From Polynucleobacter sp. (GTDB lineage: Bacteria; Pseudomonadota; Gammaproteobacteria; Burkholderiales; Burkholderiaceae), in assembly GCA_020059445.1 (NCBI GenBank), contig JAGVCB010000083.1, positions 1-14,102 on the forward strand: 14,102 bases of DNA, written 5' to 3'. The notes beneath the pieces were generated by a model. That model was not told where the DNA came from, searched no databases, and was given only the letters and a program-made list of their open reading frames with translations. Within the stretch, counting starts at the first letter, position 1. The number at the start of each line of letters is the position of its first letter. Positions 7,449 to 14,102 of this stretch are shown piece by piece. The position numbers were made by a program, and so were the translations under genes.

Positions 7449-8581
7449 TGACTAAATCTCTATCTAAACTTGCATGGGCTTTTTTAGTCATCAGTTTTTT
7501 GGCCTCATGCTCTAGTGTTAAAAAGCGTGAGCCTGCTTCATTGACGAAAGTTGATGACAAAATTTCTGTTGCCTCCGTTTGGTCTACAAGCGTTGGTAAA
7601 TCTGACACCTTTGTGATGAGACCAGTTTTGGCTGGAGATTATTTATATACCTCAGCTGGTAATGGTTTGATTTCAAAAATTGAAGTTCTGACTGGTAAAG
7701 CTGCGTGGCAAGTAAATGCGCCTTCAGAGATTTCATCTGGCCCTGGAAGTGACGGTAATGTTGTTGTGGTTGGTTCTACTAAAGGCCTTGTTTACGCCTA
7801 CGATTCAACTGGTCAAAAAATTTGGGAAGAAAAAGTTGGCGGCGAAGTATTGACTGAGCCGCTTGTGTTGGGTGGTGTTGCGGTGATTCGTACCATTGAT
7901 AATCGCTTCATTGGCTTGGACGCTAAAACAGGCAAGCGCCGCTGGTCTTATGTGCGTCCGCAAACAGCTTTGGCACTCAGAAATAGTTTCCCCATGGTCC
8001 CAGTAGCAGCTGATGCATTCGTGACTGGTTTCTCTGGTGGCAAGATCGGTGTGATCGGTTTGTCTTCAGGTAGTCTTTTATGGGAAGCATCTTTGTCTTA
8101 CCCGAAAGGTTTCTCAGAGATAGAACGCATGACAGATGTTTCTGCTAAACCAACTCTGTTGGGTCGTCGTTTATGCGCTGTTGCTTTTCAGGGAAGAATC
8201 GCTTGTGGAGATATTAATACAGGTAATTTAACTTGGGCTAAAGATTTCTCAAGCCATACTGGTACTGCTCAATCACAAGAATTCGTTTTTGCTGCTGATG
8301 AAAAATCTCATGTCGTTGCATACAGAGCAGTTGATGGTGTTGAGATTTGGCGCAATGAGACCATGACTTGGCGTGATGTCGGCGAGCCTTTGGCGGTTGG
8401 CCGTGTGGTAGTGATGGGTGACAAACAAGGTTACCTTCATTTCTTGGAGCAAAGCAGTGGTCAGGCAATTGCCAGAGTAAGAGTGGATAGCAGCGGTGTT
8501 AGTGCAGCTCCTATTGTGGCTAATGGATTGTTGATCATTCAAACTCGCGGTGGCACTTTATCTGCCTATCGCCCTAATTAA
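7448..8581 (+). CDS. bamB: Outer-membrane protein assembly lipoprotein BamB
   Basis: BamB is the beta-propeller lipoprotein of the BAM complex, which inserts outer-membrane proteins; it sits on the periplasmic face of the outer membrane. The 377-residue precursor has a signal peptide ending in the lipobox LASC, with C21 as the lipidated residue, followed by SSVKK, which lacks the Asp+2 inner-membrane retention signal. The rest is a series of PQQ-like propeller blades, recognisable by repeated turns such as DAKTGKRRWSY (158-168), DINTGNLTWAKD (255-266) and AVDGVEIWRNE (294-304). The length is close to E. coli BamB (392). It overlaps yfgM by one base, while 69 nt with a hairpin separate it from der. 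Confidence 0.95.
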   Translation: MTKSLSKLAWAFLVISFLASCSSVKKREPASLTKVDDKISVASVWSTSVGKSDTFVMRPVLAGDYLYTSAGNGLISKIEVLTGKAAWQVNAPSEISSGPGSDGNVVVVGSTKGLVYAYDSTGQKIWEEKVGGEVLTEPLVLGGVAVIRTIDNRFIGLDAKTGKRRWSYVRPQTALALRNSFPMVPVAADAFVTGFSGGKIGVIGLSSGSLLWEASLSYPKGFSEIERMTDVSAKPTLLGRRLCAVAFQGRIACGDINTGNLTWAKDFSSHTGTAQSQEFVFAADEKSHVVAYRAVDGVEIWRNETMTWRDVGEPLAVGRVVVMGDKQGYLHFLEQSSGQAIARVRVDSSGVSAAPIVANGLLIIQTRGGTLSAYRPN

Positions 8582-8593
8582 AAACAAAGCTGC

Positions 8594-8631
8594 CTGAGTT
8601 GGACTTTGATTAAAAATCAAGCCTGACTCAG
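8594..8631 (+). repeat. Imperfect hairpin between bamB and der
   Basis: CTGAGT (8594-8599) pairs with ACTCAG (8626-8631), and an inner TTGATT (8606-8611) pairs with AATCAA (8615-8620) around an AAA loop. Wobble pairs, a mismatch and a bulge lie between them. No T run follows (the next bases are GCCAGAGACTTAAAG), so it is not a canonical intrinsic terminator. It may act as an mRNA processing or stabilising element. Confidence 0.55.
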
Positions 8632-8650
8632 CCAGAGACTTAAAGAATTT

Positions 8651-10003
8651 ATGAAACCAGTTATTGCCATTGTTGGCAGACCAAACGTTGGTAAATCAAC
8701 ACTATTTAATCGCTTGACGCGTTCGCGTGATGCGCTGGTGGCTGATTTTTCTGGCTTAACGCGTGATCGACATTATGGCAATGGTCGGGTGGGTGAGCGT
8801 GAATTCATTTGTATTGATACGGGTGGTTTTGAACCAGTTGCTAAGACAGGTATCTTGGCTGAAATGGCTAAGCAAACCAAGCAAGCGGTGGTTGAAGCCG
8901 ATGTGGTTATTTTCCTGGTAGACGCTCGTTTGGGCATGGCACCTCAGGACCGTGTTATCGCAGACTTTTTACGCAAGACAGGTCGCCCAGTTATCTTAGC
9001 GGTCAATAAAGCTGAAGGCATGGCCCATGCCACAGTCACAGCAGATTTCTTTGAACTAGGTTTAGGCGAACCTGTGGCCATTTCATCAGCGCATGGTGAT
9101 GGTGTTCGCTACATGATTGACGATGCTTTAGATGCATTGGGCATACCTGATGAGCCCGAAGAGGACGATCGAACAGATAAGCCGATGAGGATTGCAGTGG
9201 TGGGTCGTCCAAACGTTGGTAAATCGACATTCATCAATACATTGATTGGTGAAGAGCGTGTGATTGCATTTGACATGCCTGGTACAACCCGAGATGCGAT
9301 TGACGTTCCATTTACCCGTAACGGTAAACCGTATGTGATGATTGATACAGCTGGTCTTCGTAAGCGTGGCAAAGTATTTGAAGCCATTGAAAAATTCTCA
9401 GTGGTTAAAACCTTGCAAGCGATTGCCGATGCCAACGTCGTGATTTTGATGCTGGATGCCCAACAAGATATTTCTGAGCAAGATGCTCACATTGCAGGCT
9501 TTATTGTTGATGCAGGTCGAGCATTGGTGCTTGCAGTGAATAAGTGGGATGGCATGGATGATTACCAAAAAGAACGTGCTAGAACTGACATTGCTAGAAA
9601 ACTACGTTTCTTAGACTTTGCCAACGTTCACCCAATTTCAGCCATCAAAGGTTTTGGTATAAAAGAATTGTTCAAAGATGTGGATGCCGCTTACGGTGCT
9701 GCAATGTCTAAATTGCCGACCCCAAAGCTGACCCGCATCTTAGAAGAAGCAGTTGAGTTTCAGCAGCCTAAGCGTGTTGGCATGTCTCGTCCTAAGATGC
9801 GTTATGCGCACCAAGGTGGTTCAAACCCTCCGATTGTGGTGATTCATGGTAACGCTTTGAGTGGTGTGACTGACAGCTATCGCCGTTATCTTGAGGGTCG
9901 CTTCAGAGAGGCCTTTAAATTGCGCGGCACCCCCTTGAGGCTTGAGTTCAGAACTGGTCAAAACCCTTTTGTTGACTCGGATAAAGGTAAGAAAAAGAAG
10001 TGA
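8651..10003 (+). CDS. der: Ribosome biogenesis GTPase Der (EngA)
   Basis: Der has two tandem G domains and a KH-like domain and is required for maturation of the 50S subunit. The 450-residue protein shows the first G domain with GRPNVGKS at 9-16, DTGG at 56-59 and NKAE at 119-122. The second has GRPNVGKS at 185-192, GTTRD at 211-215, DTAG at 232-235 and NKWD at 297-300. The KH-like C-terminal domain covers about 350-440 and ends in a basic KGKKKK tail. The two Walker A motifs are identical over eight residues, and 17 bases of their DNA are identical as well. The ATG at 8651 has only a weak AAAG site upstream. The gene is preceded by a hairpin in the bamB spacer and followed by an A/T-rich structured spacer before hfq. 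Confidence 0.97.
   Translation: MKPVIAIVGRPNVGKSTLFNRLTRSRDALVADFSGLTRDRHYGNGRVGEREFICIDTGGFEPVAKTGILAEMAKQTKQAVVEADVVIFLVDARLGMAPQDRVIADFLRKTGRPVILAVNKAEGMAHATVTADFFELGLGEPVAISSAHGDGVRYMIDDALDALGIPDEPEEDDRTDKPMRIAVVGRPNVGKSTFINTLIGEERVIAFDMPGTTRDAIDVPFTRNGKPYVMIDTAGLRKRGKVFEAIEKFSVVKTLQAIADANVVILMLDAQQDISEQDAHIAGFIVDAGRALVLAVNKWDGMDDYQKERARTDIARKLRFLDFANVHPISAIKGFGIKELFKDVDAAYGAAMSKLPTPKLTRILEEAVEFQQPKRVGMSRPKMRYAHQGGSNPPIVVIHGNALSGVTDSYRRYLEGRFREAFKLRGTPLRLEFRTGQNPFVDSDKGKKKK
8681..8697 (+). repeat. Direct repeat, copy 1 (Walker A of the first Der G domain)
   Basis: CCAAACGTTGGTAAATC is identical to 9209-9225. It encodes PNVGKS in both G domains of der, so it reflects the internal domain duplication. 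Confidence 0.9.
9209..9225 (+). repeat. Direct repeat, copy 2 (Walker A of the second Der G domain)
   Basis: Second copy of the 17-base sequence at 8681-8697, 528 bp downstream and in the same frame, over the second PNVGKS of Der. Confidence 0.9.
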
Positions 10004-10019
10004 AAAACACTTTTTTCAC
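9998..10019 (+). terminator. Possible weak terminator overlapping the der stop codon
   Basis: AAGTG (9998-10002) pairs with CACTT (10008-10012) around AAAAA, followed by TTTT. An alternative pairing, GTGAAAAA (10000-10007) with TTTTTCAC (10012-10019), excludes the first. The stems are short and A/T-rich, so efficient termination is doubtful. The position just after der fits partial termination before hfq. Confidence 0.35.
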
Positions 10020-10021
10020 AG

Positions 10022-10068
10022 CTTAGTTAAACTTAACTTTGATTAATAAATAACAACGATTAACTGAG
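10022..10068 (+). repeat. Nested inverted repeats in the der-hfq spacer
   Basis: CTTAGTTAA (10022-10030) can pair over nine positions, with one G-U, with TTAACTGAG (10060-10068). A smaller palindrome, AGTTAA-AC-TTAACT (10025-10038), shares the left arm. This could be an operator for an hfq promoter or a leader RNA structure. No convincing -35/-10 pair is seen nearby; TTTATA at 10075-10080 is a weak -10 candidate. Confidence 0.5.
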
Positions 10069-10122
10069 ACTAGGTTTATAGAGTAAGACTCCCAAACAAC
10101 CAATAAGAAAGAAGGAGCAGGC

Positions 10123-10368
10123 ATGAATAACAATAAAGGCCAACTTTTACAAGATCCATTTTTAAACGCGCTGCGCAAAGAGCACATTCCGGTATCTATT
10201 TACCTAGTAAATGGCATCAAATTGCAGGGAAATGTTGAATCATTTGACCAGTATGTAATTCTTTTGCGTAACACAGTGACCCAGATGGTTTACAAACATG
10301 CCATTTCAACAGTGGTTCCTGCAAGAGCTGTGGAGTTCCGTGCTGATGAGGGAACCCCAGACGCTTAA
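10123..10368 (+). CDS. hfq: RNA chaperone Hfq
   Basis: Hfq is the hexameric Sm-like protein that binds small regulatory RNAs and mRNAs and promotes their pairing. The 81-residue protein has an N-terminal helix ([12 protein letters not shown] at 10-21), the Sm1 region ([24 protein letters not shown], 25-48) and the Sm2 motif [10 protein letters not shown] (57-66) that lines the proximal uridine-binding pore, with K58 and H59. The C-terminal tail is short (about 15 residues, acidic at the end), as I recall for betaproteobacteria, unlike the long E. coli tail. The rim patch reads RKEH where E. coli has RRER. AAGGAG (10112-10117) lies 5 nt before the ATG, a strong site. hflX follows after 6 nt, as in the classic hfq-hflX-hflK-hflC cluster. 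Confidence 0.98.
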   Translation: MNNNKGQLLQDPFLNALRKEHIPVSIYLVNGIKLQGNVESFDQYVILLRNTVTQMVYKHAISTVVPARAVEFRADEGTPDA

Positions 10369-10374
10369 CTTCTT

Positions 10375-11598
10375 ATGCAAGCAGTTAAAGCAGCCCTTAT
10401 TGGAATAGATCCAGGCGGTAAACCCGACTTTGCAGACAGTATGGCAGAGTTGGGTCTTCTTGCATCTAGCGCGGGATCACAGCCTGTGATGACCATGATC
10501 GCCAAGCGAGCAAAACCTGATCCAGCGCTTTATATGGGCTCGGGTAAGGCCACAGAATTAAGAGAGCAGATGGAAGCCAATGAAGTTGAGTTGGCAATTT
10601 TCAATCACGCTCTTTCACCTGTTCAGCAACGTAATCTAGAGCGCCATCTACAGTGCCACGTGATCGATCGAACCGGCTTGATCCTAGATATCTTTGCCCA
10701 AAGAGCGAAGAGCCATGTGGGTAAGACCCAGGTGCAACTGGCCAATGTGCGTTATCAAGTTTCAAGACTGGTCAAAGCTTGGAGTCACTTGGAGCGGCAA
10801 AAGGGTGGTATTGGTATGCGCGGCGGTCCTGGTGAGACGCAGATGGAGTTAGACCGAAGGATGCTTGAAAACAAAGCTAAACGCTTGCAAGCAGAACTGG
10901 AGAAATTACAAAAGCAACAGGCCACTCAGCGACGCTCAAGAGAAAAGGGCGGTGTTTTTTCGGTTTCTTTGGTTGGGTATACCAATGCTGGTAAATCGAC
11001 TTTGTTCAATGCTTTGACCAAAGCGGGCACCTATGCCGCAGACCAATTATTCGCAACATTGGATACCACCTCAAGAAGGGTCTATTTGCCTGAGATTGGT
11101 AATGCGGTGATTTCAGATACGGTTGGATTTATTCGTGATCTTCCCCATCAGTTGGTCGAGGCTTTCAGGGCTACTTTGGATGAAACCGTCAGGGCGGATT
11201 TATTGCTCCACGTGGTCGACGCATCGAGCTTTGACCGTGAACAACAAATGATTGAAGTGGATAAGGTTTTGGCTGAAATTGGCGCCAATGAAACCCCTCA
11301 GCTGGTTGTGGTTAATAAGATTGACCAAGTACCTGCTTTAATAGAGCGAGGATCCGTACTCCGTTATGACAGAAATGGCAAGGTGGCAGCGATCTATATA
11401 TCTGCAAAAGAGGGCATTGGCCTAGATTTGATGCGTCAAACATTGGCTGATTTCGCAAGGAACACTGATAAAATAAAGGCTCCTGTGAATGAGGTTCCTT
11501 CTGTAGCAGAATTAAGTTTTCAGGCCCCAGCAAAACGCTGGGAATCGTTAGATGTTTTTCATACTCGTACAGGAATGTATTCTCCCTTCGATGCGTAA
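10375..11598 (+). CDS. hflX: Ribosome-associated GTPase HflX
   Basis: HflX binds the 50S subunit and can split stalled or heat-damaged 70S ribosomes. The 407-residue protein has the N-terminal HflX domain with the glycine-rich GGIGMRGGPGETQMELDRR at 144-162, then a predicted coiled helix to about 188 (ENKAKRLQAELEKLQKQQ). The G domain follows with Walker A GYTNAGKS at 201-208, DTVGF at 248-252, NKID at 314-317 and SAKEG at 343-347, and a short C-terminal region follows. No clear Shine-Dalgarno precedes the ATG at 10375; hfq stops 6 nt upstream, so reinitiation is likely. The last 8 bases overlap the hflK start (ATGCGTAA), continuing the coupling down the cluster. Confidence 0.96.
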   Translation: MQAVKAALIGIDPGGKPDFADSMAELGLLASSAGSQPVMTMIAKRAKPDPALYMGSGKATELREQMEANEVELAIFNHALSPVQQRNLERHLQCHVIDRTGLILDIFAQRAKSHVGKTQVQLANVRYQVSRLVKAWSHLERQKGGIGMRGGPGETQMELDRRMLENKAKRLQAELEKLQKQQATQRRSREKGGVFSVSLVGYTNAGKSTLFNALTKAGTYAADQLFATLDTTSRRVYLPEIGNAVISDTVGFIRDLPHQLVEAFRATLDETVRADLLLHVVDASSFDREQQMIEVDKVLAEIGANETPQLVVVNKIDQVPALIERGSVLRYDRNGKVAAIYISAKEGIGLDLMRQTLADFARNTDKIKAPVNEVPSVAELSFQAPAKRWESLDVFHTRTGMYSPFDA

Positions 11599-12931
11599 AT
11601 TACTACAAATATTCTCAGTTAATGATCCCGGTTGGGGCAATAACCATCAATCAGGCCCAGATCGTGGCCGTGATGAAAAGGACACGACTCCACCTCGTCA
11701 AGAGGAGAGACCTCGTCAACCTCAAAAACAAGATGGTCCACCTGACTTAGACCAGTTGTGGACAGACTTTAATAATCGCCTGAATAATTTATTCAAGGGT
11801 AAAGGCCAAGGTGGTGGTAATAATCAGCCTCCGTCATCTAGAGGAGCGGGTGGCGGCGATGGCATGAAGTCAGGTATTGGGGCCGGAGTTGTGGTCTTAG
11901 TCGCTGTGGTAGTTTGGGTGTTCAGTGGCTTTTTCATGATCCAGGAAGGTCAAACCGGCGTTGTCCTACATTTTGGTAAATATAGTCACACCACTCGTCC
12001 AGGTATTAACTGGCGCATGCCTTGGCCTGTTCAATCTCACGAAGTGGTAAACCTGTCATCAATTCGTTCAGTCGAAGTCGGTAGAGCAAACTTAATCAAA
12101 GCATCAAATCTCAAAGATTCGTCAATGTTGACTGAAGACGAGAACATCATTGATGTGAAATTTGCAGTGCAATATCGCTTAAAAGATGCGTCTGAATATT
12201 TGTTCAATAATAAAGATCCGGATGCAGCGGTTGTTCAGTCTGCTGAGACAGCGGTGCGTGAGATTGTTGGTAAGAGCAAGATGGATAATGTCTTGTATGA
12301 GAATCGTGAAAAGCTCGCGATTGATTTGAATACATCTATTCAGAAAATTCTAGACGTATACAAGGCCGGTATTTTTATCACCAGCGTAACTGTTCAGAAC
12401 GTACAGCCCCCTGAGCAAGTTCAAGCAGCATTTGATGATGCCGTGAAAGCAGGTCAAGACCGTGAACGTTTAAAAAACGAAGGTCAAGCTTACGCGAACG
12501 ACATCATTCCTAAGGCTCGCGGTGCTGCTGATCGTTTGATGCAAGAAGCTGAAGGTTACAAAGCCAAAGTGACTGCAACTGCAGAGGGTGATGCGACGCG
12601 TTTTAAGCTGATTCAAGCTGAATACGCTAAGGCTCCTCAGGTGACTCGCGAACGTATGTACATTGATGCGATGCAAGAAATCTATAACAACGTGACCAAG
12701 GTCATGGTGGATCAGCGCTCAAGTAATGGAAGTTTGCTTTACTTGCCACTTGATAAGTTGATTCAGCAAGTTGGACCGAATACTTCACCGCTACCATTGC
12801 AGACTTCAAACACTATGGCGAATACACCTGCCAACACTGCATCTCCTAACCCTAACTCACCAATTGTGAATCCTGCAGCAGTTCCTGCTGAGAGAAGAGA
12901 CACCTCTGGTCTGCGCAGTCGTGAACGATAG
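11591..12931 (+). CDS. hflK: FtsH protease modulator subunit HflK
   Basis: HflK and HflC form a large SPFH-family complex in the inner membrane that surrounds FtsH and limits its access to membrane substrates. The 446-residue protein starts MRKLLQIFSVNDPGWGNN. Next come a Pro/Gln/Gly/Asn-rich cytoplasmic stretch (about 18-92), one membrane segment at about 96-117, an SPFH/band 7 domain (about 118-285) and an alanine/charge-rich helical region (about 285-345). A low-complexity N/P/A/T-rich tail (about 395-435) ends the protein. ATG 11591 is chosen over an in-frame ATG at 11552, whose 13 extra residues (FFILVQECILPS) do not resemble the family start and overlap hflX much further. The AGGAG at 12930-12934, across its stop, serves hflC. 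Length and layout are typical of betaproteobacterial HflK. Confidence 0.95.
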   Translation: MRKLLQIFSVNDPGWGNNHQSGPDRGRDEKDTTPPRQEERPRQPQKQDGPPDLDQLWTDFNNRLNNLFKGKGQGGGNNQPPSSRGAGGGDGMKSGIGAGVVVLVAVVVWVFSGFFMIQEGQTGVVLHFGKYSHTTRPGINWRMPWPVQSHEVVNLSSIRSVEVGRANLIKASNLKDSSMLTEDENIIDVKFAVQYRLKDASEYLFNNKDPDAAVVQSAETAVREIVGKSKMDNVLYENREKLAIDLNTSIQKILDVYKAGIFITSVTVQNVQPPEQVQAAFDDAVKAGQDRERLKNEGQAYANDIIPKARGAADRLMQEAEGYKAKVTATAEGDATRFKLIQAEYAKAPQVTRERMYIDAMQEIYNNVTKVMVDQRSSNGSLLYLPLDKLIQQVGPNTSPLPLQTSNTMANTPANTASPNPNSPIVNPAAVPAERRDTSGLRSRER

Positions 12932-12943
12932 GAGATCAAAAGA

Positions 12944-13846
12944 ATGATGAATCGAATTTTCCCAATTATTGCTGGCCTGTTTATTTTGATCGGCCTTTTA
13001 TCGTCAACCATTTTTGTTGTTGATCAACGTCAATACGCTGCAGTTTTTGCCTTTGGTGAACTCAAGCGTGTGGTTGAAGAACCTGGTTTGCAATTTAAAT
13101 TGCCACCGCCATTCCAAAGCGTGCAATTTTTTGAGCGCCGCATTTTGACCATCGATACACCAGATGCAGAGCGTTTCATCACGGCAGAGAAGAAAAACTT
13201 ATTGGTTGATTCTTTCGTGAAGTGGCGCATAGTTGAGCCACGCAAGTTCTTCATCAGCTTCAGAGGTGATGAGCGCATGGCTCAAGATCGTCTGAATCAG
13301 TTGGTCAAATCAGCCTTGAACGAAGAGTTCACTAAGCGCACCGTTCGTGAATTGATTTCTGAGCAGCGTGAAGAGGTGATGCAGAATATTCGTAAAAAGG
13401 TGGCTGTTGAAGCTGCAGATATCGGTATTGAAATTGTCGACGTGCGTTTAAAGAGAATCGATTTGCTGGCAGAGATCAGTGAGTCGGTTTTCCGCCGAAT
13501 GGAAGCTGAGCGCAAGCGCGTTGCAAATGAGTTACGTTCAACAGGTTCTGCTGAGTCTGAAAAAATCAGAGCTGACGCTGAGCGTCAGCGCGACATTATT
13601 CTTTCTAGGGCTTACCGTGATGCTCAAAAAATCAAGGGTCAAGGCGATGCACGAGCCACTGCCTTGTATGGTGCAGCATTTAACCGTGATCCACAATTTG
13701 CTCAGTTTTATAGAAGTCTTGAGGCCTACCGCAGCAGCTTTAAAACCAAGCAGGACTTGATGGTGATGGATCCTAGTTCTGAGTTTTTAAAATTTATGAA
13801 GAGCAGCAGACCTCAGTCTTCAAACTCTAATGCGGCAGCCAAATAA
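12944..13846 (+). CDS. hflC: FtsH protease modulator subunit HflC
   Basis: HflC is the partner of HflK. The 300-residue protein has one N-terminal membrane segment (about 6-25, [19 protein letters not shown]), an SPFH domain (about 25-190, with [15 protein letters not shown] at the start), and a long charged helical stretch (186-235) rich in Glu, Arg and Ala that would pack into the HflKC cage. [15 protein letters not shown] at 271-285 is typical of the HflC end. Two consecutive ATGs occur (12944 and 12947); the first is taken because it lies 9 nt from AGGAG (12930-12934). The stop overlaps the hisZ ATG as TAATG. With hflK 12 nt upstream, the pair should be made in balanced amounts. Confidence 0.96.
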   Translation: MMNRIFPIIAGLFILIGLLSSTIFVVDQRQYAAVFAFGELKRVVEEPGLQFKLPPPFQSVQFFERRILTIDTPDAERFITAEKKNLLVDSFVKWRIVEPRKFFISFRGDERMAQDRLNQLVKSALNEEFTKRTVRELISEQREEVMQNIRKKVAVEAADIGIEIVDVRLKRIDLLAEISESVFRRMEAERKRVANELRSTGSAESEKIRADAERQRDIILSRAYRDAQKIKGQGDARATALYGAAFNRDPQFAQFYRSLEAYRSSFKTKQDLMVMDPSSEFLKFMKSSRPQSSNSNAAAK

Positions 13847-14102
13847 TGAATCGTTGGTTATTGCCTGAAAATATCGCAGACATCTTGCCTTCAGAGGCAA
13901 GAAAGATAGAAGATTTACGCCGTATTCTTTTGGACCGTTTTCAGTCATACGGCTATGAATTGGTCATGCCACCGATGTTGGAATATTTAGATTCTTTGTT
14001 GACCGGATCAGGTCAGGACTTAAATCTAAAAACCTTTAAATTGGTGGATCAAATTTCAGGTAGAACCTTGGGCTTGCGTGCCGATATGACGCCTCAAGTT
14101 GC
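13846..14102 (+). CDS. hisZ: ATP phosphoribosyltransferase regulatory subunit HisZ (N-terminal part, runs off window)
   Basis: The first 85 codons read [18 protein letters not shown], then [23 protein letters not shown] and [12 protein letters not shown] at the edge. This is the class II aminoacyl-tRNA synthetase fold of HisZ. The motif [10 protein letters not shown] takes the place of [12 protein letters not shown] in the true synthetase HisS at 5444-6793. HisZ lacks charging activity; it pairs with short-form HisG and is needed for the first step of histidine synthesis and for its feedback control. The start overlaps the hflC stop by one base. Placement after hflC, ahead of purA, is usual in Burkholderiales, but purA is not visible here. 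Confidence 0.93.
   Translation, partial: MNRWLLPENIADILPSEARKIEDLRRILLDRFQSYGYELVMPPMLEYLDSLLTGSGQDLNLKTFKLVDQISGRTLGLRADMTPQV

Noticed and set aside
9109..9435. 108-codon - strand open frame inside der
   Set aside because: It lies wholly opposite the conserved second G domain of Der and has no recognisable domain or start context.
11552..11590. Upstream in-frame ATG as the hflK start
   Set aside because: It would overlap hflX by 47 bp and add residues unlike any HflK start; ATG 11591 gives the normal MRKLL beginning.
1..14102. Horizontally acquired or defence-type system
   Set aside because: All genes except the left-edge fragment are recognised conserved genes in familiar order, with no integrase, transposase, tRNA attachment site, CRISPR repeats or obvious shift in base composition.

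Overview
This 14.1 kb window is a dense housekeeping segment of a betaproteobacterial chromosome, most likely Burkholderiales and plausibly Polynucleobacter or a close relative. The grounds are the gene order (ndk-rlmN-ispG-hisS-yfgM-bamB-der-hfq-hflX-hflK-hflC-hisZ), the Hfq and HflK protein types, and a moderate G+C content, lower than in Burkholderia or Ralstonia. This assignment comes from recall of gene order and protein style, not from a database search. No mobile element, CRISPR array, tRNA, rRNA, defence gene or recognisable transferred island is visible.

Layout. Positions 1-173 hold the 3' end of an unrecognised + strand gene that overlaps rlmD (23S rRNA m5U methyltransferase, 170-1528). 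A bidirectional hairpin terminator at 1569-1600 separates rlmD from a convergent, leftward YccA/BI-1 family membrane protein gene (2318-1617). The divergent 272 bp region 2319-2590 carries a candidate promoter for each direction and a run of roughly helically phased A/T tracts. From 2591 every gene points right: ndk, rlmN, ispG, hisS, yfgM, bamB, der, hfq, hflX, hflK, hflC and the first 85 codons of hisZ, which runs off the window.

Coupling. Most junctions are tight: GTGA overlap at rlmD, 9 nt at ndk-rlmN, ATGA at rlmN-ispG, 4 nt at ispG-hisS, 10 nt at hisS-yfgM, TAATG at yfgM-bamB, 6 nt at hfq-hflX, 8 nt overlap at hflX-hflK, 12 nt at hflK-hflC and TAATG at hflC-hisZ. Only bamB-der (69 nt) and der-hfq (119 nt) leave room for regulation, and both contain inverted repeats.

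How the genes work together. Several act on RNA and the ribosome: RlmD and RlmN modify rRNA (RlmN also tRNA), Der and HflX are ribosome-associated GTPases, HisS charges tRNA-His, and Hfq handles small RNAs. Others act at the envelope: YfgM at the translocon, BamB in outer-membrane protein assembly, HflK-HflC as the FtsH regulator, and the YccA-like protein as a probable FtsH client or modulator. Ndk and IspG are metabolic, and HisZ starts the link to histidine synthesis.

I found no convincing undescribed system. The best leads are small: an in-frame 12-nt tandem repeat that builds a Q/E/K-rich N-terminal tail on HisS, phased A/T tracts upstream of ndk, structured spacers before der and hfq, an SD-less TTG start for rlmN in frame with ndk, and the direct rlmN-ispG overlap where pilF and rodZ genes are often found in relatives.
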